64,000 nucleotides of DNA from Aplectana chamaeleonis. Taxonomy: Eukaryota; Nematoda; Chromadorea; Rhabditida; Cosmocercidae. Positions 1-10,964 of this stretch are shown in pieces (within the stretch, counting starts at the first letter, position 1; each line of letters opens with the position of its first letter). The DNA lies in the NCBI GenBank assembly GCA_029168955.1, contig JAPDOI010001814.1:62001-126000 (forward strand), given 5' to 3'. A program made the translations under genes and the position numbers. The notes beneath the pieces were generated by a model that was not told the origin of the DNA, did no database searches, and worked only from the letters and a program-made list of their open reading frames with translations.

Positions 1-374
1 CGAGCGGCGCGGCGAAGTGCATTCCTAAAATATCGATCGTGCGGCGCCGCTTGATCAATACAGTAGTATTGCACTTCACCGCGCCGCTCGGCGGCGGAAG
101 TATAAACGACCCCCTAGTCATCGCAGGCTTGAAGGCAGATGGCCCAGTCTCGTGGTGGTCTCGCACTTCCCAGATTGTGAAAGCGGAGCTGACTCCTAAG
201 AACTGTGTAGGGTGTCCCTGTCAAGATTTCAGGACAGGTAGAAGCTTCTCTGTAACCTGATATAAGAGTTCATAATTTTTGTCACCAGTTCAACTTTCAG
301 GGACTCAGCAGAGTGCCATCAGGGCGCGTCGCGACTTAGGGATCGTTTATCCTCCCGCCGCCGGGCGGCGCGGC
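1..374. repeat. Fragments of the GC-rich palindromic (TAA/TTA-flanked) family
   Basis: Contains CGGCGGAAGTATAAACGACCCC (104-125), the reverse of the GGGGTCGTTTATACTTCCGCCG end seen at 838 and elsewhere, with GCGGCGCCGC and GATCAATAC-type cores. 295-330 recurs inverted at about 4478-4530. No gene seen. Confidence 0.55.
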
Positions 375-1475
375 ACAGTGCATTCCTGTAAGGGGTCGTT
401 TACACTTCCGCCGCGGCGCGGCGAGATGCAATACAGCCATATCGATCAAGCGGCGCCGCGAGGCGTTTAGAGTTTTTTCTGCTCGAAATCTTCCAACGGT
501 GCCGCACGCGGCCGCCGCCTAGGTGCTGCCGCGCCGCCCGAGGAAAGCAGGCAGCCGCTTGCGATCCGCATTGACATAGTATGCTTCTTTTGCTGTTATT
601 TCATACACATTCTCCATTTTGTTCTTCTGATTTATCTCTAAAATTCCTTCCAAGGTCCTGGGCGTTGTTTAGAGTAGGCTGGGTTGTAGAAAGTTAATTT
701 TTTTAGATGTTACTTTTGCACAAGAAGGAACAGTGCATTTCTGTAATATTGATCACGCGGCGCGGCACGATCGATGTTGTAGGATTGCGCTTCGCCGTGC
801 CGCTCGGAAGTATAAACGATGCCTAAGGGGTCGTTTATACTTCCGCCGCGCAGCGGTGCGGCAATGAGTGGGGCGGCGCGGCGGGCCGCGCTGCTTGAAA
901 ATCGCGCCACCAGGATGTATAATCGGGCTGCGTCGAATTTGCGCGGCGGCGTCGCTGAATGACGTTAAACACAGCGTGGAGTAGCTCTGACATGACACAA
1001 GGCCGATTGTAATGAGTGATTTCTTGTGCAAAAGTAACATCAATAATTTTTCGTACCATAACACGGCACCCGAAGACGGATACAGTCCTCGAAAACGATT
1101 TCTCTTTAGAAAAATGATTTCAAAAGCTAAAAATTTACTTTTCACAACCCAGCCTACTCTAAACAACGTTCAGGACCTTGGAAGGAATTGTAGAAATGAA
1201 TCAGAAGAACAAAATTAAGAATATGTATGAAATAATAGCAAAAGAAGCATACTATGTCAATGCAGATCGCACGCGGCTGCCTGCTTTCCTCGGGCGGCGC
1301 GGCAGCACCTAGGCGGCGGCCGCGTGCGGCACCGCTGGAAGATTTGGAGCAGAAAAACTCTAAACGCCTCGCGGCGCCGCTAGGCGGCGCCGCTTGATCG
1401 ATATGACTGTATTGCATCTTGCCGCGCCGCGCGGCGGCGGAAGTATAAGGGGTCAAATAGAGTCCCGCCGCTGAA
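375..1475. repeat. Fold-back element: about 350-bp arms around a 300-bp centre
   Basis: Left arm about 395-726, right arm about 1015-1470, in opposite orientation. Shared landmarks include GTTTAGAGTTTTTTCTGCTC, CTAGGTGCTGCCGCGCCGCC, TTGACATAGTATGCTTCTTT and TAGAGTAGGCTGGGTTGT. Outer ends carry GC-rich blocks GCGGCGCCGC and a TIR-like GGGGTCGTTTA(T/C)ACTTCCGCCGC preceded by TAA. The centre (730-1010) holds more fragments of the same palindromic family. Arms differ by small changes, so this is an old inverted pair rather than a fresh artefact. Open frames here are by-products of the GC-rich repeat. Confidence 0.75.
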
Positions 1476-1620
1476 AGGAGCGGCGGAGGTAGGGGCGGCG
1501 CGGCGTGCCGCGCCGCACAAGATTTCGCGCCGCAGCCGATCTCCAAATGCTACGAACGGGTCGCGGCACACTGGAGCGGCGACGCGCTTTTGCGTACTAC
1601 GTACAGTGCTATGCACCTAA

Positions 1621-2595
1621 CATCCAAATATAGAATAAGCTGAAAGATATATTCAAATTGGCAAAGTAAGAGCGAGATTTAATTTCACTGCGGTCTGAGT
1701 CCTGTTCACAGTTCCACATGAGAAAGCAATATATTAGTTTTTAACAAGGAACAGTTGGTGATCATAGCCACTTCAAAACTAGAGGATTCTCCCCTGAAAA
1801 TAGATTCCGTGACCCTTTAATTTTCTTGTATTAATTTTTAGTCATTTTGCCTTACGTTTTAACTAGACTTGGGACCGAATCGAAAAGTTATTCGAAAAAA
1901 CATTTGAACTATTGGTATATTCGATTTATTCAAGAACCTCAAATTCAATTTATTTTCAATTCGATTCGTTCATGAATTAGGATTTTTAATTTCCTGGCGT
2001 CCTCGGTTCGCTCTAGGGAATGAATTATTTGTTCTATCGAGTGATCGATTGTTTCGGAATTCAGCATTAATCGGTGTCTCGTCTATTCGATTCATTCTAG
2101 TTTTCACATTAAAGGCACAGGACACCCAAAAATTTATTTCTCAGATTTCATGCTTTTCTCGGAGAGAGTCACACGCTGATCACAGTGGTATCTCTGAAAT
2201 CGTCCAGGACCCCTATGAACTGAGATATGGCTCTTCAAAGATGCCTAGATTTTGAGGGTGAAAAATTGGTGGACGAGTTGTCTCAGGCCTGTATTTCTCT
2301 TCATTCGCAATCGTTGCGTGAGAGAAAGCCAGGATAAGGAGACAGTCCGGTAATGGACTGAAGAACGACGACTTGTTTAAATTCATCCATCAGTCGAGCC
2401 GCTATCGAGTTCGAAAATCTGTTAGGGGGTCGGGCCTGTGGTGGTGAGCGAAGGGGGTCGGGCCTGTGGTGGCCGCTTATATCTCGCTCATTTGGAGGAA
2501 ATGAGATCTGGCATTTGGCACGTGTTATACAGGAGGGGTCTTCTACACAATTACATGAAAATCTCAAAATTCATATCTGAGGGTGTACTGTGCCT
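1621..2595. other. No gene recognised; diverged TTCGAA-rich stretch
   Basis: 1880-2090 is rich in TTCGA/ATTCGAA motifs like the satellite arrays elsewhere in the window but strongly diverged. The rest shows neither long conserved frames nor clear splice-site pairs. Confidence 0.4.
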
Positions 2596-2599
2596 TTAA

Positions 2600-3059
2600 A
2601 GGCAGTGTTCACGAAGAAAACGTTTTCCTTTTGGCTAAAACGTAAGCTTTGGGTCCCTATAAGAAGATTAAGAACGAAAGTGCGACGAAAAACGGCCGGT
2701 AAGTGGGTGAAAATCTCGTGGGCCAGCCGACCAATTGGGCCACTTCGCCCACGTCCTATAACAGTTCCCCTGAGTTCGTGGTTAAATGAGCGATGGTTCC
2801 TAATCAAAAGCCCCGTTCTTCCCTTCATTCTCAACGTCTCTTTTTACTCAGGTCAGTTCGCACATATCGGCTTCAAAAAACAGGAGTTACAAGCCTCGGA
2901 CAACTCGTCCACAATTTTTCCCTTGCTGATTTTGGAGAGGCCATAACTCCGTTTCCAGGGGGTCTTGTACGATTCCAGGGACATCATTGGAATCAGCATG
3001 GGACCGTTTTCAAGAAAGGCGGAAAAACAGAGAAACGACTTTTATCGTGAACACTGCCT
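2600..3059. mobile_element. TTAA-flanked MITE (piggyBac-like), copy 1
   Basis: Ends AGGCAGTGTTCACGA...TCGTGAACACTGCCT, flanked by TTAA at 2596-2599 and 3060-3063. About 460 bp with no transposase. Its interior matches the copy at 58078-58565 (shared AACTCGTCCAC, GGTCTTGTACGATTCCA, CATTGGAATCAGCATG). TTAA target sites are the hallmark of piggyBac transposition; family assignment rests on that and not on a transposase. Confidence 0.85.
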
Positions 3060-3094
3060 TTAACCGGTTCTTCTAATATTTGCTTTTTTGGAAA

Positions 3095-3800
3095 CTGAAA
3101 TATGGAGATTTTCGAATATTCGAACAAGTTTGGGTCACGACATTCGAATACTGTTTGCCACTGAAAAATTTGGAAAACACTCGAGTAATATTTCGCAACA
3201 AATCCGAAATTCCAATTTTTATTTAAATATACGAACGCATTTCCCGATCCTTCGAATAGAATAGAGGACACGTTTCGAAAACTTCCATTCATTCGAAATA
3301 ATTTTGACGAAGTTCATCCAATCGGAAATTTGAAGAAAATGTCTCATTCGAATACATTTCTTCATTCAATGATTTATTAAAAAAGGCTTTTTCCAAACAA
3401 AAACCCATTAACCCAAGATTTTTCTTGGAAAAGAAGGTCATCCGAATTTTAAATTCAGTCGCCGTATTCTTAAAACATGGCAATCAATTATTCATTCATT
3501 CGAAAACTAGCGTCTAGTTTTCGAATGAATTAATAAATGAATTGAAAAATTAATTAATCTTTTACTCAGTATTACTTATCGTGGCAACTCTGCCTTTTCA
3601 AAAATTAGTTGTTCACGGAAGATCAGCTGAGAATTTACGTGGGAAATTTAGGATTCAAAGTTTAGTGAAAAGTTAGCATTTGATTTGGTGTCGAACTCTT
3701 TAAAACACTTCAAAAATCAAGTTTCACGAGCTCAAAACCCCATGACTAGAAGTGACCTCGATTTAGGTACATAATGAGACAGACATTCACCTCATAAACA
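3095..3800. repeat. Diverged TTCGAA-rich sequence; no gene
   Basis: Scattered ATTCGAA/TTCGAAT motifs at 3110-3540 related to the arrays at 24.8 and 30 kb, including an inverted pair near 3490-3530 (ATTCATTCGAAAACTAG / CTAGTTTTCGAATGAAT). The remainder is AT-rich with nothing recognisable. Confidence 0.5.
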
Positions 3801-3829
3801 TACATAAGTGATCATTTAATCATGGGAAG

Positions 3830-4135
3830 CGGGCTCGACCATCTGCTGTCGCCGCGCCACTTCGCCGCACCGCTCGAGGTTGCAAAGCGGCGCCGCCTAG
3901 CCATGCGGCAGCCGCCAGCGGCGGCCGCTGCCAAATTCTGCCTCGACCCGGTCTGATCGACCCGCCGCGCCGCGTGATCGATACTGCTGCACACCATGCT
4001 GCCGCGCCGTTGCGCGGCGAGACTCTATTCGGCCCCTAAACGACCCCTAATATTAATCACGCGGCGCGGCACGATCGATACTACAGGATTGCACTTCGCC
4101 GCACCGCTCAGCGGCGGAAGTATAAACGACGCCTT
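3830..4135. repeat. GC-rich palindromic MITE cluster, outer part
   Basis: Repeats the GCGGCGCCGC, GATCGATACT(A/G)CT and GCGGCGGAAGTATAAACGAC motifs of the 0-1.5 kb region. TCGGCCCCTAA and ACGACCCCTAA at 4028-4047 look like right ends followed by TAA. Element boundaries inside the cluster are not all resolvable by eye. Confidence 0.6.
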
Positions 4136-4137
4136 CA

Positions 4138-4272
4138 GGGGTCGAATAGACTCCTGCCGCTGAAAGGCGCGGCAGCATGTAATGGAGGAGTATCGATCAT
4201 GCGGTGCCGCACATCGATTCCCCTTCATTGCATGCTGCCGCGCCTTTCAGCGGCGGGTGTCTATTCGGCCCC
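4138..4272. mobile_element. Palindromic MITE, 135 bp
   Basis: Near-perfect inverted repeat over its whole length: GGGGTCGAATAGACTCC ... GGTGTCTATTCGGCCCC, with GCCGCTGAAAGGCGCGGCAG pairing to its reverse complement. Flanked by TCA (4135-4137) and TAA (4273-4275), consistent with a diverged three-base T(W)A duplication as in PIF/Harbinger elements. Superfamily is inference. Confidence 0.65.
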
Positions 4273-4333
4273 TAATGGTGGGCTGGCGTATTGATAGATC
4301 GCCGCAATAGATCAATACGGCAGCCCACCATTA
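4273..4333. repeat. 60-bp hairpin between two MITEs
   Basis: TAATGGTGGGCTG(G)CGTATTGAT pairs with ATCAATACG(G)CAGCCCACCATTA. It sits exactly between the 135- and 136-bp palindromes. It may be a minimal element or the leftover ends of one. Confidence 0.6.
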
Positions 4334-4469
4334 GGCCTCTTTCAGAGTTCGATCGCCGCGCGACGCGATGGGATGATAATCATGAGCATCGATCGAGATC
4401 GCGTCGCACGTCGATCTGTATTCAAAACATGCCATCGCGTCGCATTGCGATCGCACTCTGAAAGAGGCC
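4334..4469. mobile_element. Palindromic MITE with TTA target duplication
   Basis: Terminal inverted repeats GGCCTCTTTCAGAG / CTCTGAAAGAGGCC flanked by TTA at 4331-4333 and 4470-4472. Inner arms are rich in CGATCG and GCGTCGC. A three-base TTA duplication fits PIF/Harbinger-type MITEs; no transposase is present. Confidence 0.75.
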
Positions 4470-4472
4470 TTA

Positions 4473-5240
4473 CGTCGCGCCGCGCCCTGATGGCACTCTG
4501 CTCAGCCCCTCAGAGGCCGGTGAACTGACGGAAGCAGGAGGTTTTGGCAAATTGATTTCCGGTTAATCAATGAACAATGGGTGTTGGGTTGCGACAACAT
4601 GGGGATGACCTGCAGTCGGGAGAACAGAGGAGATCTGCTGTGAGAACTTCCCTATAACTTTGCAGCAGGAGGGCCCCCTTCGCCTGCCTCCCTGAGTTGG
4701 GGCAAGTTCACCATTTGTAACAAGGCGATTTCCGCTGTCTTTCTTGGGAGTTTCACTAACGTATGAGTAATCGATGGACTGTTCTTCTCTTTAAACCCCT
4801 AGAAATAGATGTATGCTATTCTGGTAGTACTTCTCCCTGTGTGCTAACTATGACTCTCTCATGGGGTACGGACTTAGTGCACCTAAAAGGGCTCGCCGCC
4901 GTTACTCGCGGACAGGCTGCCAGCTGTCACTACAGTATGGCAGCCCCGCCCTTCGCTGACTGCGGCCGCGCCTCCAGATCGCGTCGCCGCGCCCGCGGTG
5001 AGAGTTGCGGCAGCCGCGACCGACCACCATGAGCCTCCAATACGGGGCTTCCTTGATATTAAAGAAGCTGAACTTGTGCCTGGAGATTCATTGGCCTCAG
5101 GCTTCGGATCCTGAAAGCTTAAATGAACATCGAATTTTCGAAATGCTACTTTCAGATTTGGATTTTTTCAAGATTCGCCAAATGCACCTGAAATGACACA
5201 TCGTTTTGAAATTGATGAAATTGGAAATTTAAATTTTACA
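4473..5240. other. No gene recognised
   Basis: 4478-4530 is an inverted relative of 295-330. A GC-rich open frame at 4763-5032 has low-complexity Arg/Ala composition and no family signature. Nothing else seen. Confidence 0.35.
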
Positions 5241-5244
5241 GATT

Positions 5245-5405
5245 GAAATTTTCAAATTTTAAGAAAATGCATCTAGAGTTCCCAGATTTTTATAGCAGTT
5301 AGGATCGGTTGCAACTGGGAAGCTGATATGCCTCGAATCGGGATTGCTCAATATAAAAAAGTCAAATGCGATCTACAAATTGTGGTGAGCGCGAAGCGCT
5401 CACCA
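5245..5405 (+). repeat. Dispersed repeat shared with 11745-11880, ending in a hairpin
   Basis: Shares AAGAAAATGCA, AGATTTTTA(T/C)AGCAGT, GGTTGCA(A/G)CTGGGAAGCTG and GGGATTGCTCAAT with 11755-11860. Ends with a perfect hairpin GGTGAGCGCGAAGCGCTCACC at 5384-5404. Confidence 0.6.
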
Positions 5406-5593
5406 GGATTTGGCTTTGATCTCTTCCCGCGCGGATGCCCTACAATGAGATCACCTATTCATACCGTCAACAGAGGTATGAGCTGTACACTATTCGACGC
5501 GCTGCAAGAAATTACATATGTGTGCAACTTTTCATCCCAACTGGTCCCCGCTTTCTAAAGTTATGACCTCTCAAAGTACGCAAAAACGTTCTC

Positions 5594-5632
5594 CACCACC
5601 GCCTCCGCCTCCGCCTCCACCTCCGTCCGTCG
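5594..5632 (+). repeat. CCNCC(G/A) hexanucleotide microsatellite
   Basis: CCACCGCCTCCGCCTCCGCC then TCCACCTCCG: a short CCGCCT/CCACCT tract. Confidence 0.7.
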
Positions 5633-5994
5633 AAAACCGTTTTTTTGGAAGGCGTGGACCAAATCGCTCGAAAATTTGTGACTAGAGGTAATCGGCCACG
5701 GGAATGACGAAAATAATTGTCAGAACTCACCATAATGACTTCTGGGCCCTTAACGGGCGGTTGAAACTCGGAAACCGGCCTCTCAAGAATAGTTTATGAA
5801 AATGGTGGGTTTTTCGTTATCAGTCATTGTTTTCTTAGACTCCATATAAACACCTTGCTCTCCAGGGTGGTGTACTTTGAACGTCCGGCTCGGAAGAGGA
5901 CGCTGTGCGGGATTGATGTACTTGACCGCGGCGCGTATTCGTTCAAAGCGCACCATCGATAAGAAGGCGTCGCAGGATGTGCTGAAGTGTCGGT

Positions 5995-8900
5995 TGACTA
6001 TGTGAGACCTCAGTAGGGGTGTGCAGGGCGTCGTAGAATGTGGACAGGGCCTCAGTAGGAGTATGCAGGACATCATCGAACGTGTGCAGGACCTTAGTAG
6101 GAGTGTGCAGGACATCATGGAACGTGTGCAGGACCCCAGTAGGGGTGTGCAGGACGTCGTAGAATGTGTGCAGGACCTCAGTAGGAGTGGGCAGGACATC
6201 ATGGAACGTGTGCAAGACCTCGGTAGGAGTGTGCAGGACATCATGGAACGTGTGCAAGACCTTAGTAGGAGTGTGCAGGACATCATGGGACCTGTGCAGG
6301 ACCTCAGTAGGAGTGTGCAGGACATCATTGTACCTGCGCAGGACCTCAGTAGGAGTGTGCAGGACATCATTGTACCTGCGCAGGACCTCAGTAGGAGTGT
6401 GCAGGACATCATGGAACGTGTGGAAGACCTTAGTAGGAGTGTGCAGGACATCATGGGACCTGTGCAGGACCTCAGTAGGAGTTTGCAGGACATCATGGAA
6501 CGTGTGCAGGACCGTAGTAGGAGTGGGCAGGACATCATGGGACGTGTGCAAGACCTTAGTAGGAGTGGGCAGGACATCATGGGACGTGTGCAGGACCGTA
6601 GTAGGAGTGGGCAGGACATCATGGGACGTGTGCAAGACCTTAGTAGGAGTGGGCAGGACATCATGGGACGTGTGCAGCACCCCAGTAGGGGTGTGCAGGA
6701 CGTCGTAGAATGTGTGCAAGACCTTAGTAGGAGTGTGCAGGACATCATGGAACGTGTGCAGGACTGTAGTAGGAGTGGGCAGGACATCATGGGACGTGTG
6801 CAAGACCATAGTAGGAGTGTGCAGGACATCTTGGAACGTGTGCAGGACCGTAGTAGGAGTGGGCAGGACATCATGGGACGTGTGCAGGACCCCAGTAGAG
6901 GTGTGCAGGACATCATGGAACGTGTGCAAGACCTTAGTAGAAGTGTGCAGGACATCATGGAACGTGTGCAGGACCTTAGTAGGAGTGTGCAGGACATCAT
7001 GGGACCTGTGCAGGACCCCAGTAGGGGTGTGCAGGACGTCGTAGAATGTGTGCAGGACCTCAGCAGGAGTGTGCAGGACCTTAGTAGGAGTGTGCAGGAC
7101 ATCATGGTACCTGTGCAGGACCCCAGTAGGGGTGTGCAGGACGTCGTAGAATGTGTGCAGGACCTCAGTAGGAGTGTGCAGGACCTTTGTAGGAGTGTGC
7201 AGGACATCATGGGACCTGTGCAGGGCCCCATTAGGGTGTGCAGGACCTCAGTAGGAGTGTGCAGGACATTATGGAACGTGTGCAAAACCTTAGTAGGAGT
7301 GTGCAGGACATCATGGGACCTGTGTAGGACCCCAGTAGGGGTGTGCATGACGTCGTAGAATGTGTGCAGAACCTCAGTGGGAGTGTGCAGGACCTTAGTA
7401 GGAGTATGCAGGACATCATGGGACCTGTGCAGGACCCCAGTAGGGGTGTGCAGGACGTCGTAAATTGTGTGCAGGACCTCAGTAGGAGTGTGCAGGACCT
7501 TAGTAGGAGTGCGCAGGACAACATGGGACCTGTGCAGGACCCCAGTAGGAGTGTGCAGGACATTATGGGACCTGTGCAGGACCCCAGTAGGGGTGTGCAG
7601 GACCTCAGTAGGAGTGTGCAGGACGTTATGGGACCTGTGCAGGACCCCAGTAGGGGTGTGCAGGACGTCGTAGAATGTGTGCAGGACCTCAGTAGGAGTG
7701 TGCAAAACCTTAGTAGGAGTGTGCAGGACATCATGGGACCTGTGCAGGACCCCAGTAGGGGTGTGCAGTACGTCGTAGAATGTGTGCACGACCTCAGTAG
7801 GAGTGTGTAGGACCTTAGTAGAAATGTGCAGGACATCATGGGACCTGTGCAGGACCCCAGTAGCAGTGGGCAGGACATCATGGGACGTGTGCAAGACCAT
7901 AGTAGGAGTGTGCAGGACATCTTGGAACGTGTGCAGGACCGTAGTAGGAGTGGGCAGGACATCATGGGACGTGTGCAGGACCCCAGTAGAGGTGTGCAGG
8001 ACATCATGGAACGTGTGCAAGACCTTAGTAGAAGTGTGCAGGACATCATGGAACGTGTGCAGGACCTTAGTAGGAGTGTGCAGGACATCATGGGACCTGT
8101 GCAGGACCCCAGTAGGGGTGTGCAGGACGTCGTAGAATGTGTGCAGGACCTCAGTAGGAGTGTGCAGGACCTTAGTAGGAGTGTGCAGGACATCATGGGA
8201 CCTGTGCAGGACCCCAGAAGGGGTGTGCAGGACGTCGTAGAATGTGTGCAGGACCTCAGTAGGAGTGTGCAGGACCTTCGTAGGAGTGTGCAGGACATCA
8301 TGGGACCTGTGCAGGACCCCATTAGGGGTGTGCAGGACCTCAGTAGGAGTGTGCAGGACATTATGGAACGTGTGCAAAACCTTAGTAGGAGTGTGCAGGA
8401 CATCATGGGACCTGTGTAGGACCCCAGTAGGGGTGTGCATGACGTCGTAGAATGTGTGCAGAACCTCAGTGGGAGTGTGCAGGACCTTAGTAGGAGTATG
8501 CAGGACATCATGGGACCTGTGCAGGACCCCAGTAGGGGTGTGCAGGACGTCGTAAATTGTGTGCAGGACCTCAGTAGGAGTGTGCAGGACCTTAGTAGGA
8601 GTGTGCAGGACAGCATGGGACCTGTGCAGGACCCCAGTAGGAGTGTGCAGGACATCATGGGACCTGTGCAGGACCCCAGTAGGGGTGTGCAGGACCTCAG
8701 TAGGAGTGTGCAGGACGTTATGGGACCTGTGCAGGACCCCAGTAGGGGTGTGCAGGACGTCGTAGAATGTGTGCAGGACCTCAGTAGGAGTGTGAAAAAC
8801 CTTAGTAGGAGTGTGCAGGACATCATGGGACCTGTGCAGGACCCCAGTAGGGGTGTGCAGTACGTCGTAGAATGTGTGCACGACCTCAGTAGGAGTGTGT

Positions 8901-9312
8901 AGGACCTTAGTAGGAATGTGCAGGACATCATGGGACCTGTGCAGGACCCCAGTAGCAGTGGGCAGGACATCATAGAACCTGTGCAGGACCCCAGTAGGGG
9001 TGTGCAGGACGTCGTAGAATGTGTGCAGAACCTCAGTAAGAGTGTGCAGGACATCATGGGACCTGTGCAGGACCCCAGTAGGGGTGTGCAGGACGTCGTA
9101 GAATGTGTGCAGGACCTCGGTAGGAGTGTGCAGGACATCATGAAACGTGTGCAAGACCCCTGTAAGGATGAGCAGAACTTCGTGGAATGTGTGCAGGACA
9201 TCAGTAGGAGTGTGCAGGACATCATGAAACGTGTGCAAGACCCCTGTAAGGATGAGCAGGACTTCATGGAATGTGTGCTGGATCTCAGTAGGAGTGTTGC
9301 AGGACCTCAGTT
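5995..9312. repeat. 21-bp minisatellite, about 3.3 kb, with a 1092-bp higher-order duplication
   Basis: The unit is 21 bp, typically GTGTGCAGGACNTCAGTAGG(A/G), with variants ending ATCATGGGACC, GTCGTAGAAT or CCCAGTAGGG in a patterned order. Because 21 is a multiple of three, several frames stay open on both strands: + frames give heptads such as VQDLSRS, VQDIMGP and VQDVVEC; minus frames give VLHTPTE and VLHTFYD. A block at about 6770-7860 recurs at about 7862-8952, offset 1092 bp = 52 units. I see no start context, splice sites or conserved protein, so the very long frames are treated as non-coding. Confidence 0.9.
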
Positions 9313-9658
9313 TAATGTTCAGGACACCGTATGCAAGCCAGGCCTCCGAATCTACAAGAACGATAGTTAAGTCCGCCAGAACAGGGCTACCGTAATCTCA
9401 CTCGAGTTGGCTCTAAAATTTTCTAAGTTCTGACTCCGAATTCGCTTCATCTTCCCTACAGGTGGTGATGTTTTCCTGCTTTGTAGTCCAGGCAGATCCT
9501 CATCTGCTGACCTCTGGAGAAGGACGGTGTGTGAATCAAGACACACAGCTCTTCACTTCTTTTGAACTTTACCCTTGGTCTATTTTGTATCATCCAATTT
9601 GTTTACGAGAGCTGAATAACATTAATCCTAAGATTACGGTAGCCCTCTTCTGGCGCAC
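9313..9658 (+). other. No gene recognised
   Basis: A weak exon-like stretch (acceptor TTCCCTACAG at 9460, then ADPHLLTSGEGR) recalls only four residues (DPHL) of calpain N-terminal sequence; too little to call. Confidence 0.3.
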
Positions 9659-9662
9659 TTAA

Positions 9663-10107
9663 AGGCAGTGTTCACGACAAATCTCGTCCCGAGGTCTCGG
9701 TAAAAAACTCTAAGTTGGCAGGTGCTGTAGAGGATAGGGTCTAAGAAGGCAACGAAAACTGGCCAGAAATGAATACAAACGGCTTTGAAAGCTCTCCCGA
9801 TGCGCCTACCTATCCCGGTCCGCCCCCGATCGGACGAGCTTGTGGCACCGCACGCGTTTCGATGGCAAATTGCCAAGCAACTCTGCCGCAGTTAGCATTA
9901 CCGATTCGAGCAGATTTCGCGATTAGCGCGCGCGTGACGAAATCAGCAGGGTCCATGATTCTCGTCCACGCCCTGAATTAAGAAACCGTTATTTTGACTT
10001 ATTCTGAACGTTTTTCTTCGCTGTTTCTTCACTATTAGTTACCTCACGACCAAACAATCCCATTTTTGGGTCGAACTCGAGTTCGATATTCATCGGGAAC
10101 ACTGCCT
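9663..10107. mobile_element. TTAA-flanked MITE (piggyBac-like), copy 2
   Basis: Ends AGGCAGTGTTCACGA ... TCGGGAACACTGCCT, flanked by TTAA at 9659-9662 and 10108-10111. 445 bp; the interior differs from copy 1, so the family has more than one internal type. Confidence 0.85.
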
Positions 10108-10169
10108 TTAACTATCGTTCTTGTTCCGAAACAGACATATGGGCCGGCGCAGACGAGCCACATCAGCAT

Positions 10170-10463
10170 AAAAGCACGCCCATGCCGATCACTTTTTCCG
10201 CAGGGCTACCGTAACCATTCTTGAACAAAACATGATAGCGAATGTAAACACACGCTCAAAACATGCGGGGTATAAAAGAGCGGAGGAGCGGTATGCATTC
10301 ATTCACACACCGCTCTCCTCGGTAAGCCACTGGGGAGTGGCTGAGGAGGTCGAAATTGTGCAAACATGTTTGTTGGCTTTTAAGATGTGCTGACACTTGG
10401 AAAATTTTTAAAGGAGGGTTACGGTAGCCCTGCGGAAAAAATGATCGGCATGAGCGTGCTTGT
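10170..10463. mobile_element. MULE-like MITE with 9-bp duplication and an internal TATA box, copy 1
   Basis: Ends AAAAGCACGCCCATGCC / GGCATGAGCGTGCTTGT, with about 40 bp of TIR through CCGCAGGGCTACCGTAACC. Flanked by CATCAGCAT at 10161-10169 and 10464-10472. The interior holds GGGGTATAAAAGAGCGGAGG at about 10267-10286 and two hairpins (GAGCGGAGGAGCGG...CCGCTCTCCTC and GCCACTGGGGAGTGGC). Nine-base duplications are typical of Mutator-like elements. Confidence 0.85.
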
Positions 10464-10479
10464 CATCAGCATGAACCGG

Positions 10480-10700
10480 TGAAGTTTGGCTAGAGCGGCT
10501 GACCCTGGGTCTATCCTAGACGTGGTGGGGCCACCCAAGATTTACTCATAGAAATGATGAAAAACTCTGATAAAAGAGGCCTGATACTGCGCTATCAATC
10601 ATTGTTTTTATTAGATCTCTACGGAAATACTTCGACTGGTAGCCTCACCAATTGGCCGTTCATTTCATTTCTGTCTTGAATGGTGCGTGCCCCCCCCCGT
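10480..10700 (+). repeat. Diverged copy of the 63-kb repeat unit
   Basis: Shares CTATCCTAGACG, ATGAAAAACTCTGATAAAAG, GCTATCAATCATTG and TTCATTTCATTTCTGTCTTGAAT with units at 63000-63700. A short relic of the same unit is at 5800-5850 (TTATCAGTCATTGTTTTCTTAG). Confidence 0.6.
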
Positions 10701-10964
10701 GTAGAATAGTGCCTAGAACCTGTACAGTTGGGTAATTTTGAAACTCATTTCTTCATTTTTCGACTTTTAAATTCAAAAAGTATATGCCTTGCATCTATTT
10801 GTAGGAAGCCGCGTTGCAACAATTATCTTGCAGTCTTAGCAGCGTAGCGGTTGTTTCTTTATTTCTACCACTATGTTTTAAAGAAAAACAACTTGACTTT
10901 TAGAGCTTGACGATATTGTAGAAGGGAAACCCTTGTAAAAAGTTGTGAACTTTCTGAAAGTTGG

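Noticed and set aside
753..1616. GC-rich frames with Arg/Ala/Pro runs
   Set aside because: They lie wholly in the palindromic fold-back and appear in both arms on opposite strands.
5783..9267. Open frames of 1151, 678 and 445 codons over the 21-bp array
   Set aside because: They read tandem repeats in several frames on both strands, change peptide type at single-base indels (for example near 7220), and have no splice or start context.
9454..9560. Possible N-terminal calpain exon (ADPHLL)
   Set aside because: Only four residues resemble the calpain N-terminal region and no catalytic Cys motif follows.
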